Below, piece after piece: positions 23,009 to 36,613 of a DNA stretch of 64,000 nucleotides. The notes beneath the pieces were generated by a model. The model was not told the origin of the DNA. It made no database searches and saw only the letters and a program-made list of their open reading frames with translations. The stretch's first letter is position 1. Every line of letters begins with the position of its first letter. A program made the position numbers and the translations under genes. This stretch comes from Streptomyces sp. TG1A-60 (GTDB taxonomy: Bacteria; Actinomycetota; Actinomycetes; Streptomycetales; Streptomycetaceae): contig NZ_CP147520.1 in the NCBI RefSeq assembly GCF_037201975.1, positions 6,882,001-6,946,000 on the forward strand, given 5' to 3'.

Positions 23009-25192
23009 GTGAGCGGCGAGGACGGGACGAAGGACGGCGGCGCGGCGGGGGACGCGGGGCCGGAGCAGCTCGCGCTCGTTCGGGAGGCGGTCAGGAAGGC
23101 CGAGGTGCCGCGGGCGAAGCCGCGGACCTGGCGGGGGGCGCCGCTGGCGAAGGAGTTGCCCGTCGCTCGGGTGCTGGTCGACAAGGGTGTGCTGCATCTC
23201 GATCGGTACTTCGACTATGCCGTGCCGGAGGAGTTGGACGCTGTTGCCCAGCCCGGGGTCCGGGTTCGGGTGCGGTTCGGGGCCGGGGGGCGGAATGTCA
23301 GGCAAGGGCGGCGGGAGGGAGGCTCGCTGATCGACGGGTTTCTCGTCGAGCGGGTCGCCGCATCGGACTACGCCGGGCCGTTGGCCGCGCTCGCGCAGGT
23401 CGTGTCGCCGGAGCCGGTGCTGGGGCCCGCGCTGCTGGGCCTGGCGCGGGCCGTGGCGGACCGGTATGCGGGGAGTCTCGCGGACGTGGTGCAGTTGGCC
23501 GTGCCGCCCCGGCACGGTCGGGCGGAGGCCGTGCGGACGGATGGGCCGCCGGAGCCTCCGGTCGCACCCGAGCCCGGGTCCTGGCTGCGGTACGGGCGGG
23601 GTGCGGAGTTTGTGCGGGCGCTGGCCGACGGGGGTGCGCCTCGGGCCGTGTGGACCGCGTTGCCGGGGCCGGAGTGGGCCGAGGAGATCGGGCGGGCCGT
23701 GCAGGCGACACTGGCTTCGGGGCGAGGGGCGCTCGTCGTCGTACCGGCCGGGCGGCCCGCCGCTCGGGTCGACGAGGCACTCAGGGAGCTGCTGGGGGAG
23801 GGACGGCACGCGCTGCTGACCGCCGAGGCGGGGCAGGAGCGGCGGTACCGGGAGTGGCTGTCCGTGCGGCGCGGGGCCGTGCGGGCCGTGGTCGGGACCC
23901 GGGCGGCGATGTTCGCCCCGGTGCGAGAGCTCGGACTGGTAGTCATCTGGGACGACGGCGACACCGGCCACAGTGATGACAACGCCCCTTTCCCGCATGT
24001 GCGGGAGGTGCTGGAGCTGCGGGCCTCCCGGGACAGGTGCGCCTTCCTGCTGGGGAGTTGGAGTTGTACCGTCGAGGCCGCCCAGCTCGTCCAGAGCGGA
24101 TGGGCCGCGCCGATCGTCGCCGGGAGAGAGCAGGTACGGGCCGCCGCGCCCCTGGTGCGGACCGTGGGGGACGGAGAGCTCGCGCGGGACGAGGCGGCTC
24201 GGGCGGCGCGGTTGCCGAGCCTTGCCTGGCAGGTCGCGAGAGACGGGCTGCGGGACGGGCCCGTGCTCGTGCAGGTGCCCCGGCGGGGATATGTGCCCCG
24301 GATGGCCTGTGCGCGGTGCAGGGAGCCCGCACGCTGCCGGCACTGCGCGGGGCCGTTGGAGGCGCAGGACGGCGCCGGGGCCCTGCTGTGCGGGTGGTGC
24401 GGGCGCGAGGAGGCCGGCTGGCACTGCCCGGAGTGCGGGGGCTACCGGCTGCGGGCCCAGGTCGTGGGGGCACGGCGGACCGCCGAGGAACTGGGGCGGG
24501 CCTTTCCGGCCGTGCCCGTACGGACCTCCGGGCGGGAGCACGTGCTGGACACCGTGCCGGGGACGCCCGCGCTGGTCGTGAGTACGCCGGGGGCCGAGCC
24601 GGTCGCCGAGGGCGGGTACGCGGCTGCCCTGCTGCTCGACGGGTGGGCCATGCTCGGACGGCCCGATCTGCGGGCCGGCGAGGACGCGTTGCGGCGCTGG
24701 ATCGGTGCTGCCGCGCTCGTACGGAACCAGGGGGCCGGCGGCACGGTTGTCGTGGTGGCGGAGCCGACCCTGCGGCCCGTGCAGGCGCTCGTGCGGTGGG
24801 ATCCGGTCGGGCACGCGGTGCGGGAACTCGCGGAGCGGGCGGAGCTGGGGTTTCCGCCGGTGTCGCGGATGGCCGCCGTGTCCGGGACGCCCCAGGCCGT
24901 GGCCGAGTTCCTGAGCGCGGTCGAACTGCCGCCTGATGCCGAGGTCTTGGGGCCCGTCCACGTGGCTGCGCCGGGAGCCGGGGGTGGCGCACCCGCGGCT
25001 GTGGGGAGGGCGCGACAGGTGGGGGCGCCGCCGACGGAGGAGCAGTGGGAGCGGGCGCTCGTTCGGGTGCCGCCGGGGAGCGGGGCGGCGTTGGCCGGTG
25101 CGTTGAAGAGGGCGCAGGCGGCGCGGATGGCACGTGGGGGGAGCGAGGGGGCACGGGTGTGGATTCGGGTGGATCCACTGGACATCGGGTGA
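23009..25192 (+). CDS. priA: PriA-like replication restart protein, helicase motifs degenerate
   Basis: PriA recognises stalled forks and reloads the replisome. The 727-residue protein keeps the N-terminal DNA-binding domain (ARVLVDKGVLHLDRYFDYAVP) and the zinc-binding insert with its CARC, CRHC, CGWC and CPEC cysteine pairs. Walker A (GVTGSGKT in E. coli) is replaced by ALPGPEWAE-type sequence, and the DEEH Walker B box is WDDGD. ATP-driven unwinding is therefore unlikely, a known feature of actinobacterial PriA as I recall. The GTG at 23009 has no clear Shine-Dalgarno and may be leaderless. Codon use is normal. Confidence 0.88.
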   Translation: MSGEDGTKDGGAAGDAGPEQLALVREAVRKAEVPRAKPRTWRGAPLAKELPVARVLVDKGVLHLDRYFDYAVPEELDAVAQPGVRVRVRFGAGGRNVRQGRREGGSLIDGFLVERVAASDYAGPLAALAQVVSPEPVLGPALLGLARAVADRYAGSLADVVQLAVPPRHGRAEAVRTDGPPEPPVAPEPGSWLRYGRGAEFVRALADGGAPRAVWTALPGPEWAEEIGRAVQATLASGRGALVVVPAGRPAARVDEALRELLGEGRHALLTAEAGQERRYREWLSVRRGAVRAVVGTRAAMFAPVRELGLVVIWDDGDTGHSDDNAPFPHVREVLELRASRDRCAFLLGSWSCTVEAAQLVQSGWAAPIVAGREQVRAAAPLVRTVGDGELARDEAARAARLPSLAWQVARDGLRDGPVLVQVPRRGYVPRMACARCREPARCRHCAGPLEAQDGAGALLCGWCGREEAGWHCPECGGYRLRAQVVGARRTAEELGRAFPAVPVRTSGREHVLDTVPGTPALVVSTPGAEPVAEGGYAAALLLDGWAMLGRPDLRAGEDALRRWIGAAALVRNQGAGGTVVVVAEPTLRPVQALVRWDPVGHAVRELAERAELGFPPVSRMAAVSGTPQAVAEFLSAVELPPDAEVLGPVHVAAPGAGGGAPAAVGRARQVGAPPTEEQWERALVRVPPGSGAALAGALKRAQAARMARGGSEGARVWIRVDPLDIG

Positions 25193-25355
25193 GGACGCGG
25201 CGGGTTCGTCATCGGCGACGGACGGGCGCTCTTGGCTGCGGGTGCCGGGTGCGTCTGGCTGCGGACACCAGATGGCCTTCGTACGTGGGGGCTGTCTCCA
25301 CGAGCAGGTCTCTGCCTCCCGGTCGGACACCGGGAGGCAGACGGGGCGGGGCCGG

Positions 25356-27322
<1,967 letters not shown>

Positions 27323-27617
27323 GGCCGGGCGGTCGGCCGGGTCGGCCCAGCAGGCAGGGTCGCACCCGAGAGGCCCCCGAGGCCCCCGACAGTCCCGAGC
27401 GGCCCAACAGTCCCGAGCGGCTCAACAGTTCCGAGTGGGCCTGGCGGGCCCGAGCTGCCCGGTCCGCCCAACAGGTCCCCAGCCAGCCGACAGACCCAGG
27501 CACCCGGCAGATCCAGATCTCCGGGCCGCCGCAGGCCCAGGTGCCCGGCGCCCGGCGGCTCGCCTGCGCGGCGTACGCTGGGCATGGCATCTCATCCCGT
27601 ATCCGGAGCACCTTTTC
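27323..27617 (+). other. fmt-rsmB intergenic region with short degenerate repeats
   Basis: The 295-bp gap contains near-repeats of CCGAGCGGCCCAACAGT around 27397-27440 (CCGAGCGGCCCAACAGTC, CCGAGCGGCTCAACAGTT, CCGAGTGGGCC). A -10-like TACGCT lies about 45 bp before rsmB. I see no gene in it. Confidence 0.5.
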
Positions 27618-29048
27618 GTGAGTGAGCAGTCCCGTCGTCCGCGTAAGCCGGCCAAGCCGTACCGTCGCCCCCAGAAGGACCCCGTCCGCATGCTCGCCTT
27701 CGAGGCGTTGCGGGCCGTGGACGAACGGGACGCGTACGCGAACCTCGTTCTGCCGCCGCTGCTGCGCAGGGCGCGGGAGAGGGAGGGGCCCGACACGTTC
27801 GACGGGCGGGACGCGGCGCTGGCGACCGAGCTGGTGTACGGGACCTTGCGGCGGCAGGGGACGTACGACGCCGTCATCGCGGAGTGCGTGGACCGGCCGT
27901 TGCGTGAGGTCGACCCGCCGGTGCTGGATGTGCTGAGCCTCGGCGTGCATCAGTTGCTGGGGACGCGGATTCCCACCCATGCCGCCGTCTCCGCCTCCGT
28001 CGATCTCGCGCGGGTCGTGCTCGGGGACGGGCGGGCCAAGTTCGTGAACGCCGTGTTGCGCAAGGTCGCGCAGCACGACCTCGCCGGGTGGCTGGAGCGG
28101 GCCGCGCCGCCCTACGACGACGATCCGGAGGATCACCTCGCCGTCGTGCACTCGCATCCCCGCTGGGTCGTCTCCGCCCTGTGGGACTCCCTCGGCGGCG
28201 GGCGCGCCGGCATCGAGGAACTGCTGGAGGCCGACAACGAACGGCCCGAGGTGACGCTGGTCGCCCGGCCCGGACGGTCCACCACCGAGGAACTGCTCGT
28301 GGAGGAGTCCGCGGTGCCGGGGCGCTGGTCGCCGTACGCCGTGCGGCTCTCGGAAGGCGGTGAGCCGGGCGCCGTCGACGCCGTACGCGAAGGCCGTGCG
28401 GGTGTCCAGGACGAGGGCAGCCAGCTCGTGGCGCTCGCTCTCGCCCATGCCCCGGTGGAGGGGCCCGACAGGGCGTGGCTCGACGGGTGTGCCGGGCCCG
28501 GCGGCAAGGCCGCGCTGCTCGCCGCCCTCGCCGCCGAGCGCGGGGCCGTGCTGCTCGCCTCCGAGAAGCAGCCGCACCGCGCGGGACTGGTCGCGAAGGC
28601 GCTGGACGGCAACCCCGGGCCGTATCAGGTGATCGCGGCGGACGGCACCCGTCCGCCCTGGCGGCCGGGTGCGTTCGATCGGGTGCTGATGGACGTGCCC
28701 TGTACGGGGCTGGGGGCCCTGCGGCGGCGGCCCGAGGCCCGTTGGCGGCGGCGTCCCGAGGACCTGGAGAGGTTCGCCCCGCTCCAGCGCGCGCTGCTGC
28801 GGACCGCGCTGGAGTCCGTACGGGTCGGCGGTGTCGTCGGCTACGCGACCTGCTCGCCGCACCTTGCCGAGACCCGCGCGGTCGTCGACGACGTGCTCAA
28901 GCAGTACGGCGGCGCGGCCGGCCTCATCGACGCGCGGCCCCTGCTGGAAGGAGTACCGGCGCTGGGCGAGGGGCCCGACGTACAGCTGTGGCCGCATCTG
29001 CACGGGACGGACGCCATGTATCTGGCCCTCATTCGCCGGGTCGCATAG
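27618..29048 (+). CDS. rsmB: 16S rRNA m5C967 methyltransferase
   Basis: Methylates cytosine 967 of 16S rRNA with S-adenosylmethionine. The 476-residue protein has an N-terminal NusB-like RNA-binding domain (residues about 20-150) and a Rossmann methyltransferase domain with DGCAGPGGKAALL (motif I) and the two catalytic cysteines in DVPCTGLGALRRRPEARW and GYATCSPHLAET. The GTG at 27618 gives a basic N-terminal tail. Its 3' end overlaps the 3' end of the convergent MMPL gene by 20 bp. Confidence 0.95.
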   Translation: MSEQSRRPRKPAKPYRRPQKDPVRMLAFEALRAVDERDAYANLVLPPLLRRAREREGPDTFDGRDAALATELVYGTLRRQGTYDAVIAECVDRPLREVDPPVLDVLSLGVHQLLGTRIPTHAAVSASVDLARVVLGDGRAKFVNAVLRKVAQHDLAGWLERAAPPYDDDPEDHLAVVHSHPRWVVSALWDSLGGGRAGIEELLEADNERPEVTLVARPGRSTTEELLVEESAVPGRWSPYAVRLSEGGEPGAVDAVREGRAGVQDEGSQLVALALAHAPVEGPDRAWLDGCAGPGGKAALLAALAAERGAVLLASEKQPHRAGLVAKALDGNPGPYQVIAADGTRPPWRPGAFDRVLMDVPCTGLGALRRRPEARWRRRPEDLERFAPLQRALLRTALESVRVGGVVGYATCSPHLAETRAVVDDVLKQYGGAAGLIDARPLLEGVPALGEGPDVQLWPHLHGTDAMYLALIRRVA

Positions 29049-31242
29049 CCCGCCGGCCGTCCGCCCCGGGCAGGCCCTCAGCCCTGGCATGGCCCTGTGC
29101 TTCCGGCCCCGCGGCACTCCCCACGGGTTCCTCCGGCGGCTGTGTGCCCCCGTCCTCGTGGGCCAGCCGGTGTGGCCACCACACCTTCGGGCCGACGTCC
29201 AGGAACAGGGCGGTGACCAGGACGGAGCGTACGACGAAGGTGTCGAGGAGGACGCCCAGGGCGACGGCGAAGCCGATCTCGGCGAAGGCGACCAGGGGGA
29301 GGGTGCCGAGGGCGGCGAAGGTGCCGGCCAGGACCAGGCCGGCCGAGGTGATGACCGCGCCCGTGGTTGCCAGGCCCGTCACCACTCCCTTGCGGGTGCC
29401 CTGGTGTGTGGCCTCCTCGCGGATACGGGTGGTCAGGAAGATGTTGTAGTCGATGCCCAGGGCGACCAGGAACACGAAGACGAACAGCGGGAAGTCCGTC
29501 GACTCGCCCGCGTAGTCGAACAGATACCGGAAGGCGAGCGCGCTGATGCCCAGCGCTGCGGCGAAGGACAGGATCACCGTCGCGATCAGCAGGAGGGGGG
29601 CGATCAGGGCGCGGAGCAGGGCACAGAGGATCAGCAGGACCACGACCAGCACCAACGGGATGACCAGCATGTTGTCGCGGGTCGTCGCCTTGTCCATGTC
29701 CAGCAGGGCCGCCGTACCGCCGCCCACCTGGGCGTCGGCGCCGGGCACGTCGTGGACGGCGTCGCGGACCCGCTCCACGGTCTGCTTCGCGGCCTCGCTG
29801 TCGGCGGGGTCGGACAGGGTGGCCTCGAAGAGGACCTTGCCTTCGTGGACCGGTTCGGTGCCGGGAGGGCGGCCGAGGGAGTCTGCTACGACGCCGTCCG
29901 TCTCGGCGACCACGCGGCCCACATCCTGGGCCTGCCCCTGGTTGCTGATGATCACGAGGGGGTCGCCGCTGCCCGCCGGGAAGTAGCGCGCGGAGACCTC
30001 CTGGCCGACGACGGAGTCCCGTGTGCCGGTGAAGGCGTCCGCGTTGCCGATGCCCTCCGCGCGCAACTGGATCAGGCCCAGCGAGCACAGGGCGAGGGCG
30101 GCGGCCGTGGCGACCCAGACCATCCGGGGGCGGCGGGCGAAACGGCGGCCCATACGGGCCCACACACCACGCTCGGTGGGGTCGGCGTCGCCCAGGTGCG
30201 GGATCACCGGCCAGAAGATCCAGCGGCTGAAGATCACCAGCAGGGCGGGGAACAGGGTCGTCATCGCGAGGAGGGCGACCGCGACGCCGATCGCCGCCAC
30301 CGGGCCCAGCCCCCTTGTCGAGTTCATCTCGGCGGCCAGCAGCACCAGCATGCTCAGGACGACCGTGGCGCCGGACGCGAGTACCGCCGGGCCCGCGCGG
30401 TGCAGGGCCAGGGCCATCGCCTCGTGACGGTCCTCGTGACGGCGCAGTTCCTCGCGGTAGCGGGCCACGAGCAGCAGGGCGTAGTCGGTGCCCGCGCCGA
30501 AGACGAGGACGGTGAGGATGCCCGCGCTCTGGCCGTTCACGGTCAGGCCGGCGTGCTCCGCCAGCAGATAGATCAGTGCCTGGGCCGTGGACAGGGCGGC
30601 GATGACCGTGAGCAGCGGCACAAGGAGCAGTGTCGGACTGCGGTAGGTCAGCAGAAGCATCACGATGACGACGGTCATCGCCGCCAACAGCAGCGTGGAG
30701 TCGATGCCCTCGAACGCCTCCGAGAAGTCGGCGGACATACCGCCCGGACCCGTGATGTGCACGGCGAGCCCGTCGCCGCCCTCCCCGACGTACTCCCGGA
30801 TCGAGTCGACCGCCGGCGCGATCCGTTCCCAGCCCTTCTCGTCCATCGCGATCGGCACATGGACCTGAGCGGCCCGGGGGTCGGACTCACGGTCGTAGAG
30901 GGGGCCGCGGGTCTCGGCGCCGAAGATGCCGTGGTCGCGCAGTTCCCTGAGCTCCCGTACGTCCGCCTCGATCCGCGACCGGTCCTCGGCCGTGAGGCCG
31001 CTCTCGCGGGCGTAGACGACCACCGCCGGGATCTGCTCCGGCCGGAAACCCTCGGAGATCTCCAGGACCTGCGTGGACTCGGCCGAGCCCGGCAGCCAGG
31101 AGGCCGCGTCGTTGTCCTGGGCGTCGGTCAGCTTCGACGCGAACGGCGCGGTCAGCAAGAGCACCACCAGCCACAGCACCAGCACGGCCCACTTGGTCCG
31201 CCGCCCGCACACAAGGTGCCCGATGCCCCGGTCCCCGTTCAT
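29029..31242 (-). CDS. MMPL-family RND transporter
   Basis: A 737-residue inner-membrane protein with two repeats, each one membrane helix, a large extracytoplasmic loop and a cluster of about five helices, as in MmpL/SSD lipid exporters. Visible parts include the N-terminal helix (WAVLVLWLVVLLLTAPFA), the GTDYALLLVARYREE segment in repeat one and LGIDYNIFLTTRIREEA in repeat two. These carry the conserved acidic-Tyr pairs of the proton relay. The ATG at 31242 is preferred over the GTG at 31248 because GGGGG lies at the right distance. Substrate unknown. Confidence 0.9.
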   Translation of the reverse strand: MNGDRGIGHLVCGRRTKWAVLVLWLVVLLLTAPFASKLTDAQDNDAASWLPGSAESTQVLEISEGFRPEQIPAVVVYARESGLTAEDRSRIEADVRELRELRDHGIFGAETRGPLYDRESDPRAAQVHVPIAMDEKGWERIAPAVDSIREYVGEGGDGLAVHITGPGGMSADFSEAFEGIDSTLLLAAMTVVIVMLLLTYRSPTLLLVPLLTVIAALSTAQALIYLLAEHAGLTVNGQSAGILTVLVFGAGTDYALLLVARYREELRRHEDRHEAMALALHRAGPAVLASGATVVLSMLVLLAAEMNSTRGLGPVAAIGVAVALLAMTTLFPALLVIFSRWIFWPVIPHLGDADPTERGVWARMGRRFARRPRMVWVATAAALALCSLGLIQLRAEGIGNADAFTGTRDSVVGQEVSARYFPAGSGDPLVIISNQGQAQDVGRVVAETDGVVADSLGRPPGTEPVHEGKVLFEATLSDPADSEAAKQTVERVRDAVHDVPGADAQVGGGTAALLDMDKATTRDNMLVIPLVLVVVLLILCALLRALIAPLLLIATVILSFAAALGISALAFRYLFDYAGESTDFPLFVFVFLVALGIDYNIFLTTRIREEATHQGTRKGVVTGLATTGAVITSAGLVLAGTFAALGTLPLVAFAEIGFAVALGVLLDTFVVRSVLVTALFLDVGPKVWWPHRLAHEDGGTQPPEEPVGSAAGPEAQGHARAEGLPGADGRRAMRPGE

Positions 31243-31382
31243 GAACACCCCCGCGACGGCTCCCCACGAGGGGCGCGGGGAGTCGCACGCTCAGCCGAGG
31301 ACGGCCCGCGGCCGAAGTGCCACCCTTCCTCCCGCCCGGTACCGATGCCCGCAACCCCCGCAGGGCATGGCAGGCTTGCTCC

Positions 31383-32069
31383 ATGGCCGCGCAGATCAAC
31401 CCAAGCATCCTTTCCGCCGACTTCGCCCGTCTCGCCGACGAGGCGAAGGCGGCCGAAGGGGCCGACTGGCTCCATGTCGACGTGATGGACAACCATTTCG
31501 TCCCGAACCTCACGCTAGGTGTGCCGGTCGTGGAGTCCCTGGCCCGTGCGACTCGGACGCCGCTGGACTGCCATCTGATGATCGAGGCCCCTGATCGATG
31601 GGCGCCCCAGTACGTGGAAGCGGGTGCCGGTTCCGTCACCTTCCACGCCGAGGCCGCCGCCGCGCCCGTGCGGCTCGCCCGCGAGATCCGGGCCAAGGGG
31701 GCCAGGGCCTCCATGGCGCTCAAGCCCGCGACGCCGATCGAACCGTACGAGGACCTGCTGCCCGAACTCGACATGGTGCTGATCATGACGGTCGAACCGG
31801 GCTTCGGAGGCCAGGCATTTCTCGACATCATGCTCCCCAAGATCCGCCGGACCCGCGAGTTGATCAGCAAGCACGGCCTCGACCTGTGGCTTCAGGTCGA
31901 CGGCGGCGTCGCCGCGTCCACCATCGAGCGCTGCGCCGAGGCGGGCGCCGACGTCTTCGTCGCCGGTTCCGCGGTGTACGGGGCGGACGATCCGGCCGAG
32001 GCGGTGCGTGCGCTGCGGGCCCAGGCGGAGTCCGCGACGGCGACGGCCGGCTGGGCCTGCGGCCACTGA
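31383..32069 (+). CDS. rpe: Ribulose-phosphate 3-epimerase
   Basis: Interconverts ribulose 5-phosphate and xylulose 5-phosphate in the pentose phosphate pathway. The 228-residue TIM barrel has the N-terminal [13 protein letters not shown], the metal-binding [13 protein letters not shown] and the phosphate-binding VDGGV and VAGSAVYG segments. The ATG at 31383 gives the family's usual start. The gene is divergent from the MMPL gene. Confidence 0.96.
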   Translation: MAAQINPSILSADFARLADEAKAAEGADWLHVDVMDNHFVPNLTLGVPVVESLARATRTPLDCHLMIEAPDRWAPQYVEAGAGSVTFHAEAAAAPVRLAREIRAKGARASMALKPATPIEPYEDLLPELDMVLIMTVEPGFGGQAFLDIMLPKIRRTRELISKHGLDLWLQVDGGVAASTIERCAEAGADVFVAGSAVYGADDPAEAVRALRAQAESATATAGWACGH

Positions 32070-32232
32070 ATCACGGAGGTGCTGCCGTGCGAACGCCGAG
32101 GCGAGCGGGGGCGGGGCGTGCGACCACGGGGCCAAGGGAACGTGAACGGTGTTCCGTCAGGCTGATCGAAAACGTCGGATCTGCAAGGATGAACGGCGTA
32201 TCCATGTGTGAAGAGCAGTGAAGGAGATGGCT

Positions 32233-33251
32233 GTGTCGGGTATGTCGGCGGGCCGGTCAGCCATGCGGATGGGACCCGCTGAGCTGGTGCAGGCGGCGGC
32301 CATGGCTCGTCGCTTCTATCTGGAGGGCAAGTCCAAGATCCAGATCGCCGAGGAGTTCGGCGTGAGCCGCTTCAAGGTGGCCCGTGTCCTGGAGACCGCT
32401 CTCGAACGGGATCTCGTACGCATCGAGATCCGCGTCCCGGCCGAGCTGGACGCCGAGCGCTCCGACGCGCTCCGCGCCCGCTACGGCCTCAGGCACGCCG
32501 TCGTCGTGGAGTCCCCGGCCGACGCCGAGGAGTCCCCCGACCCGGAGAACCTCGGCGAGGTCGCCGCGGACCTGCTCGGCGAACTGGTCGACGAGGGCGA
32601 TGTCCTCGGCCTCGCCTGGGGGCGCTCCACCATCCACATGGCGGCGGCCCTGGACCGGCTGCCCCCTGTACTGTGGTGCAGCTGACGGGCGTGTACGACG
32701 CCGGGACCGCCGAGCGCGGTTCGGTCGAGGCGGTACGGCGTGCCGCGCAGGTGTCAGGCGGTGACGCCCACCCCATCTACGCGCCGATGCTGCTGCCGGA
32801 CGCGGCCACCGCGGCGGCGCTGCGCAACCAGACCGGGATCGCCCGGGCCTTCGAGTACTTCGACAAGGTCACGGTCGCCTGTGTCTCCATCGGCTCCTGG
32901 GAGGCGGGGATCTCGACGGTGCACGACATGCTCAGCGACGAGGAGCGCGGCCACTACGCCTCCCTCGGTGTCGCCGCCGAGATGTCCGCGCACCTCTTCG
33001 ACGCCGAGGGCCACCGGGTCGGGCGGGACCTCGGCGAGCGGTGCATCACGGTCAAGGCCGACCAGCTCCGCCGCATCCCCGAGGTCGTCGCGATCGCGGG
33101 CGGGCAGCGCAAGGCGGCCGCGATCGACGCCGTGCTGCGATCGGGGCTGGTGACCAGCCTCGTCACCGACACCTCGGCGGCGGACTCCCTGCTGACGGCG
33201 GGGCAGACACCGCGGCCGGCCCGTAACCGGACGGACCCGGACAGGACCTGA
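32233..33251 (+). pseudogene. SorC/DeoR-type sugar-binding regulator, frameshifted
   Basis: Two overlapping frames together make one regulator of about 340 residues. The first (32233-32685) has an N-terminal helix-turn-helix (KSKIQIAEEFGVSRFKVARVL) and the start of the effector domain. After DRLPP it runs into LWCS and a stop. The second frame continues from VVQLTGVYDAGTAERG to the C-terminus (GGQRKAAAIDAVLRSGL). Restoring one C in the C5 run at 32662-32666 gives DRLPPCTVVQLTG and an intact protein. The start is GTG 32233 after AAGGAG. The break may be a sequencing or assembly error or a real mutation. Confidence 0.85.
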
Positions 33252-33393
33252 CGGCGCCTCTGACGCGGGTGGGGCGGACCGTGGCGGCACCGACGAGGTG
33301 GTGCCACGGTCCGCCCGTCGCGTTGTCACGGGGAGGAGGGCGGGATGTACTACACCGATGATCACCACGACCGGTTCAGCGCGGTCCTCCGAA

Positions 33394-33425
33394 GAAGGCG
33401 GTACGGAGATGAAGGCGGTACGGAG

Positions 33426-33427
<2 letters not shown>
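33394..33427 (+). repeat. 17-bp tandem duplication over the barstar start region
   Basis: GAAGGCGGTACGGAGAT occurs twice in perfect tandem. The second copy ends within the barstar ATG (33426). The first copy's ATG (33409) opens a six-codon frame MKAVRR whose TGA overlaps the barstar start as ATGA, an arrangement that could couple translation. Confidence 0.9.
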
Positions 33428-35409
<1,982 letters not shown>

Positions 35410-35590
35410 GGCCCGCAGAGGAACAACATGCGGGCGAGTAGCGCACTGACCTGCGAAGTCAAGTTCAGGGCCAGTAAGTCAACTCTCTGCACGCCTTCAG
35501 GGCGCCTTCGAAACCGGTGGACGCGACAGTCCGCACGGGCCGTGCGATGAACCTACGCCTCTGTTCGATGTACGCAACGATCTTGCGAGA
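35410..35590 (+). other. Non-coding stretch after guaB1
   Basis: No convincing gene. It may include further decayed sequence of the permease remnant that follows, but I cannot align it to the family with confidence. Confidence 0.4.
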
Positions 35591-35904
35591 GTGCTCGCCG
35601 CCGCCGTTTCGCTCGGTCAGCTCGCCGACCCGGCGGGCATCGGTACCTCGTTCGCGTTCGCGCTGGTCAACGTGGCCGTCGTGATGCTGAGCGGACCCGG
35701 TCGGACATGCCGTGGACCTTTCGGGTGCCGTTGTCGCCGGTGCTGCCCGCGCTGGTCCTCGGGTTCTGTGTCCGGACGATGGGCAGCCTCGAAACCGTCG
35801 CCTGGGCCGTCTTCGGGGTCTGGATGGCCGTCGGGCTCGTGTTCTACTTCAGCTACGGCCGTCGCCGCTCCCGTCTCGCGACTCCTTCGACTCCAGAGAA
35901 GTGA
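35591..35904 (+). pseudogene. C-terminal remnant of an APC-family amino acid permease
   Basis: The first frame encodes LAAAVSLGQLADPAGIGTSFAF and then ALVNVAVVML, which match the late membrane helices of cationic amino acid permeases. The second frame continues with DMPWTFRVPLSPVLPALVLGF and GVWMAVGLVFYFSYGRRRSR. Adding one G near 35691 (CTGAGCGG to CTGAGGCGG) joins them as L-R-R-T-R-S-D-M-P. Only about 105 residues of a protein near 480 remain, so it is a true remnant irrespective of the frameshift. It sits directly upstream of an Lrp-type regulator gene. Confidence 0.75.
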
Positions 35905-35914
35905 CCCACCCGCA

Positions 35915-36367
35915 GTGCTGAACGATCTCGACGAACGCATCGTGCACGCCCTCGCCGAGGATGCCCGCCGCTCCTACTCCGACATCGGCCAACTCGTCGG
36001 GCTCTCCGCGCCGGCGGTGAAACGGCGGGTGGACCGACTGCGGGCGGCCGGGGCGATCACCGGATTCACCGTTCGGGTGGACCCTGCCGCGCTCGGGTGG
36101 GAGACCGAGGGGTTCGTCGAGATCTACTGCCGGCGCAACACCTCGCCGGAGACGATCCAGCGGGGGCTGGAGCGGTACCAGGAGGTCGTCGCGGCGTCCA
36201 CGGTCACGGGGGAGGCCGACGCGGTGGTGCAGGTGTTCGCCTCGGACATGCGGCACTTCGAGCGGGTGCTGGAACGGATCGCCGGAGAGCCGTTCGTCGA
36301 ACGGACGAAGTCCGTGCTGGTGTTGTCGCCCTTGCTGCGGCGGTTTTCTTCGGGGGCGCCTGCCTGA
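35915..36367 (+). CDS. Lrp/AsnC-family transcriptional regulator
   Basis: The 150-residue protein has an N-terminal winged helix-turn-helix (LNDLDERIVHALAEDARRS, LVGLSAPAVKRRVDRLRAAG) and a C-terminal RAM ligand-binding domain (ETEGFVEIYCRR to SVLVLSPLL). These proteins usually sense amino acids. It lies between an amino-acid permease remnant and genes that resemble amino-acid catabolism, so a role in controlling one of them is likely but not shown. The GTG at 35915 matches the start of the conserved domain. Confidence 0.88.
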   Translation: MLNDLDERIVHALAEDARRSYSDIGQLVGLSAPAVKRRVDRLRAAGAITGFTVRVDPAALGWETEGFVEIYCRRNTSPETIQRGLERYQEVVAASTVTGEADAVVQVFASDMRHFERVLERIAGEPFVERTKSVLVLSPLLRRFSSGAPA

Positions 36368-36396
36368 CAGTCCGGCGCGGTCGGTTCATCGGCGGG

Positions 36397-36440
36397 TGCG
36401 GGTGCGGGTGCGGGTGTTCGGGTGCCTGTGCGGGTTCGTA
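36397..36440. repeat. Short GGGTGC/GGGTGT repeat tract
   Basis: GGTGCG units repeat three to four times imperfectly just downstream of the Lrp gene. It is too short for any functional claim. Confidence 0.5.
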
Positions 36441-36613
36441 GGGGTTGACGTGCGGTTCTCCGTGCCTCTTTTCCGGCCGACGGGCGAAAGGTCGCCCCGC
36501 TCGCCTACCATCGGTGCCATGACCTGGCGACATTGACCCACCAGCCGTGCCTCCCGAGGGCCGCCTCGGACGCCGTATCCCCGACGTCCGAATCGCCCCT
36601 GCGGGAAGGCCTC

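Noticed and set aside
22982..25330. 782-codon minus-strand frame opposite priA
   Set aside because: Pro/Arg/His-rich composition typical of antisense frames; priA on the plus strand has clear zinc motifs and domain order.
28831..31485. 884-codon plus-strand frame across the MMPL gene
   Set aside because: Gln/Glu/Asp/Arg-rich antisense translation; the minus strand encodes an MMPL transporter with membrane helices and family motifs.
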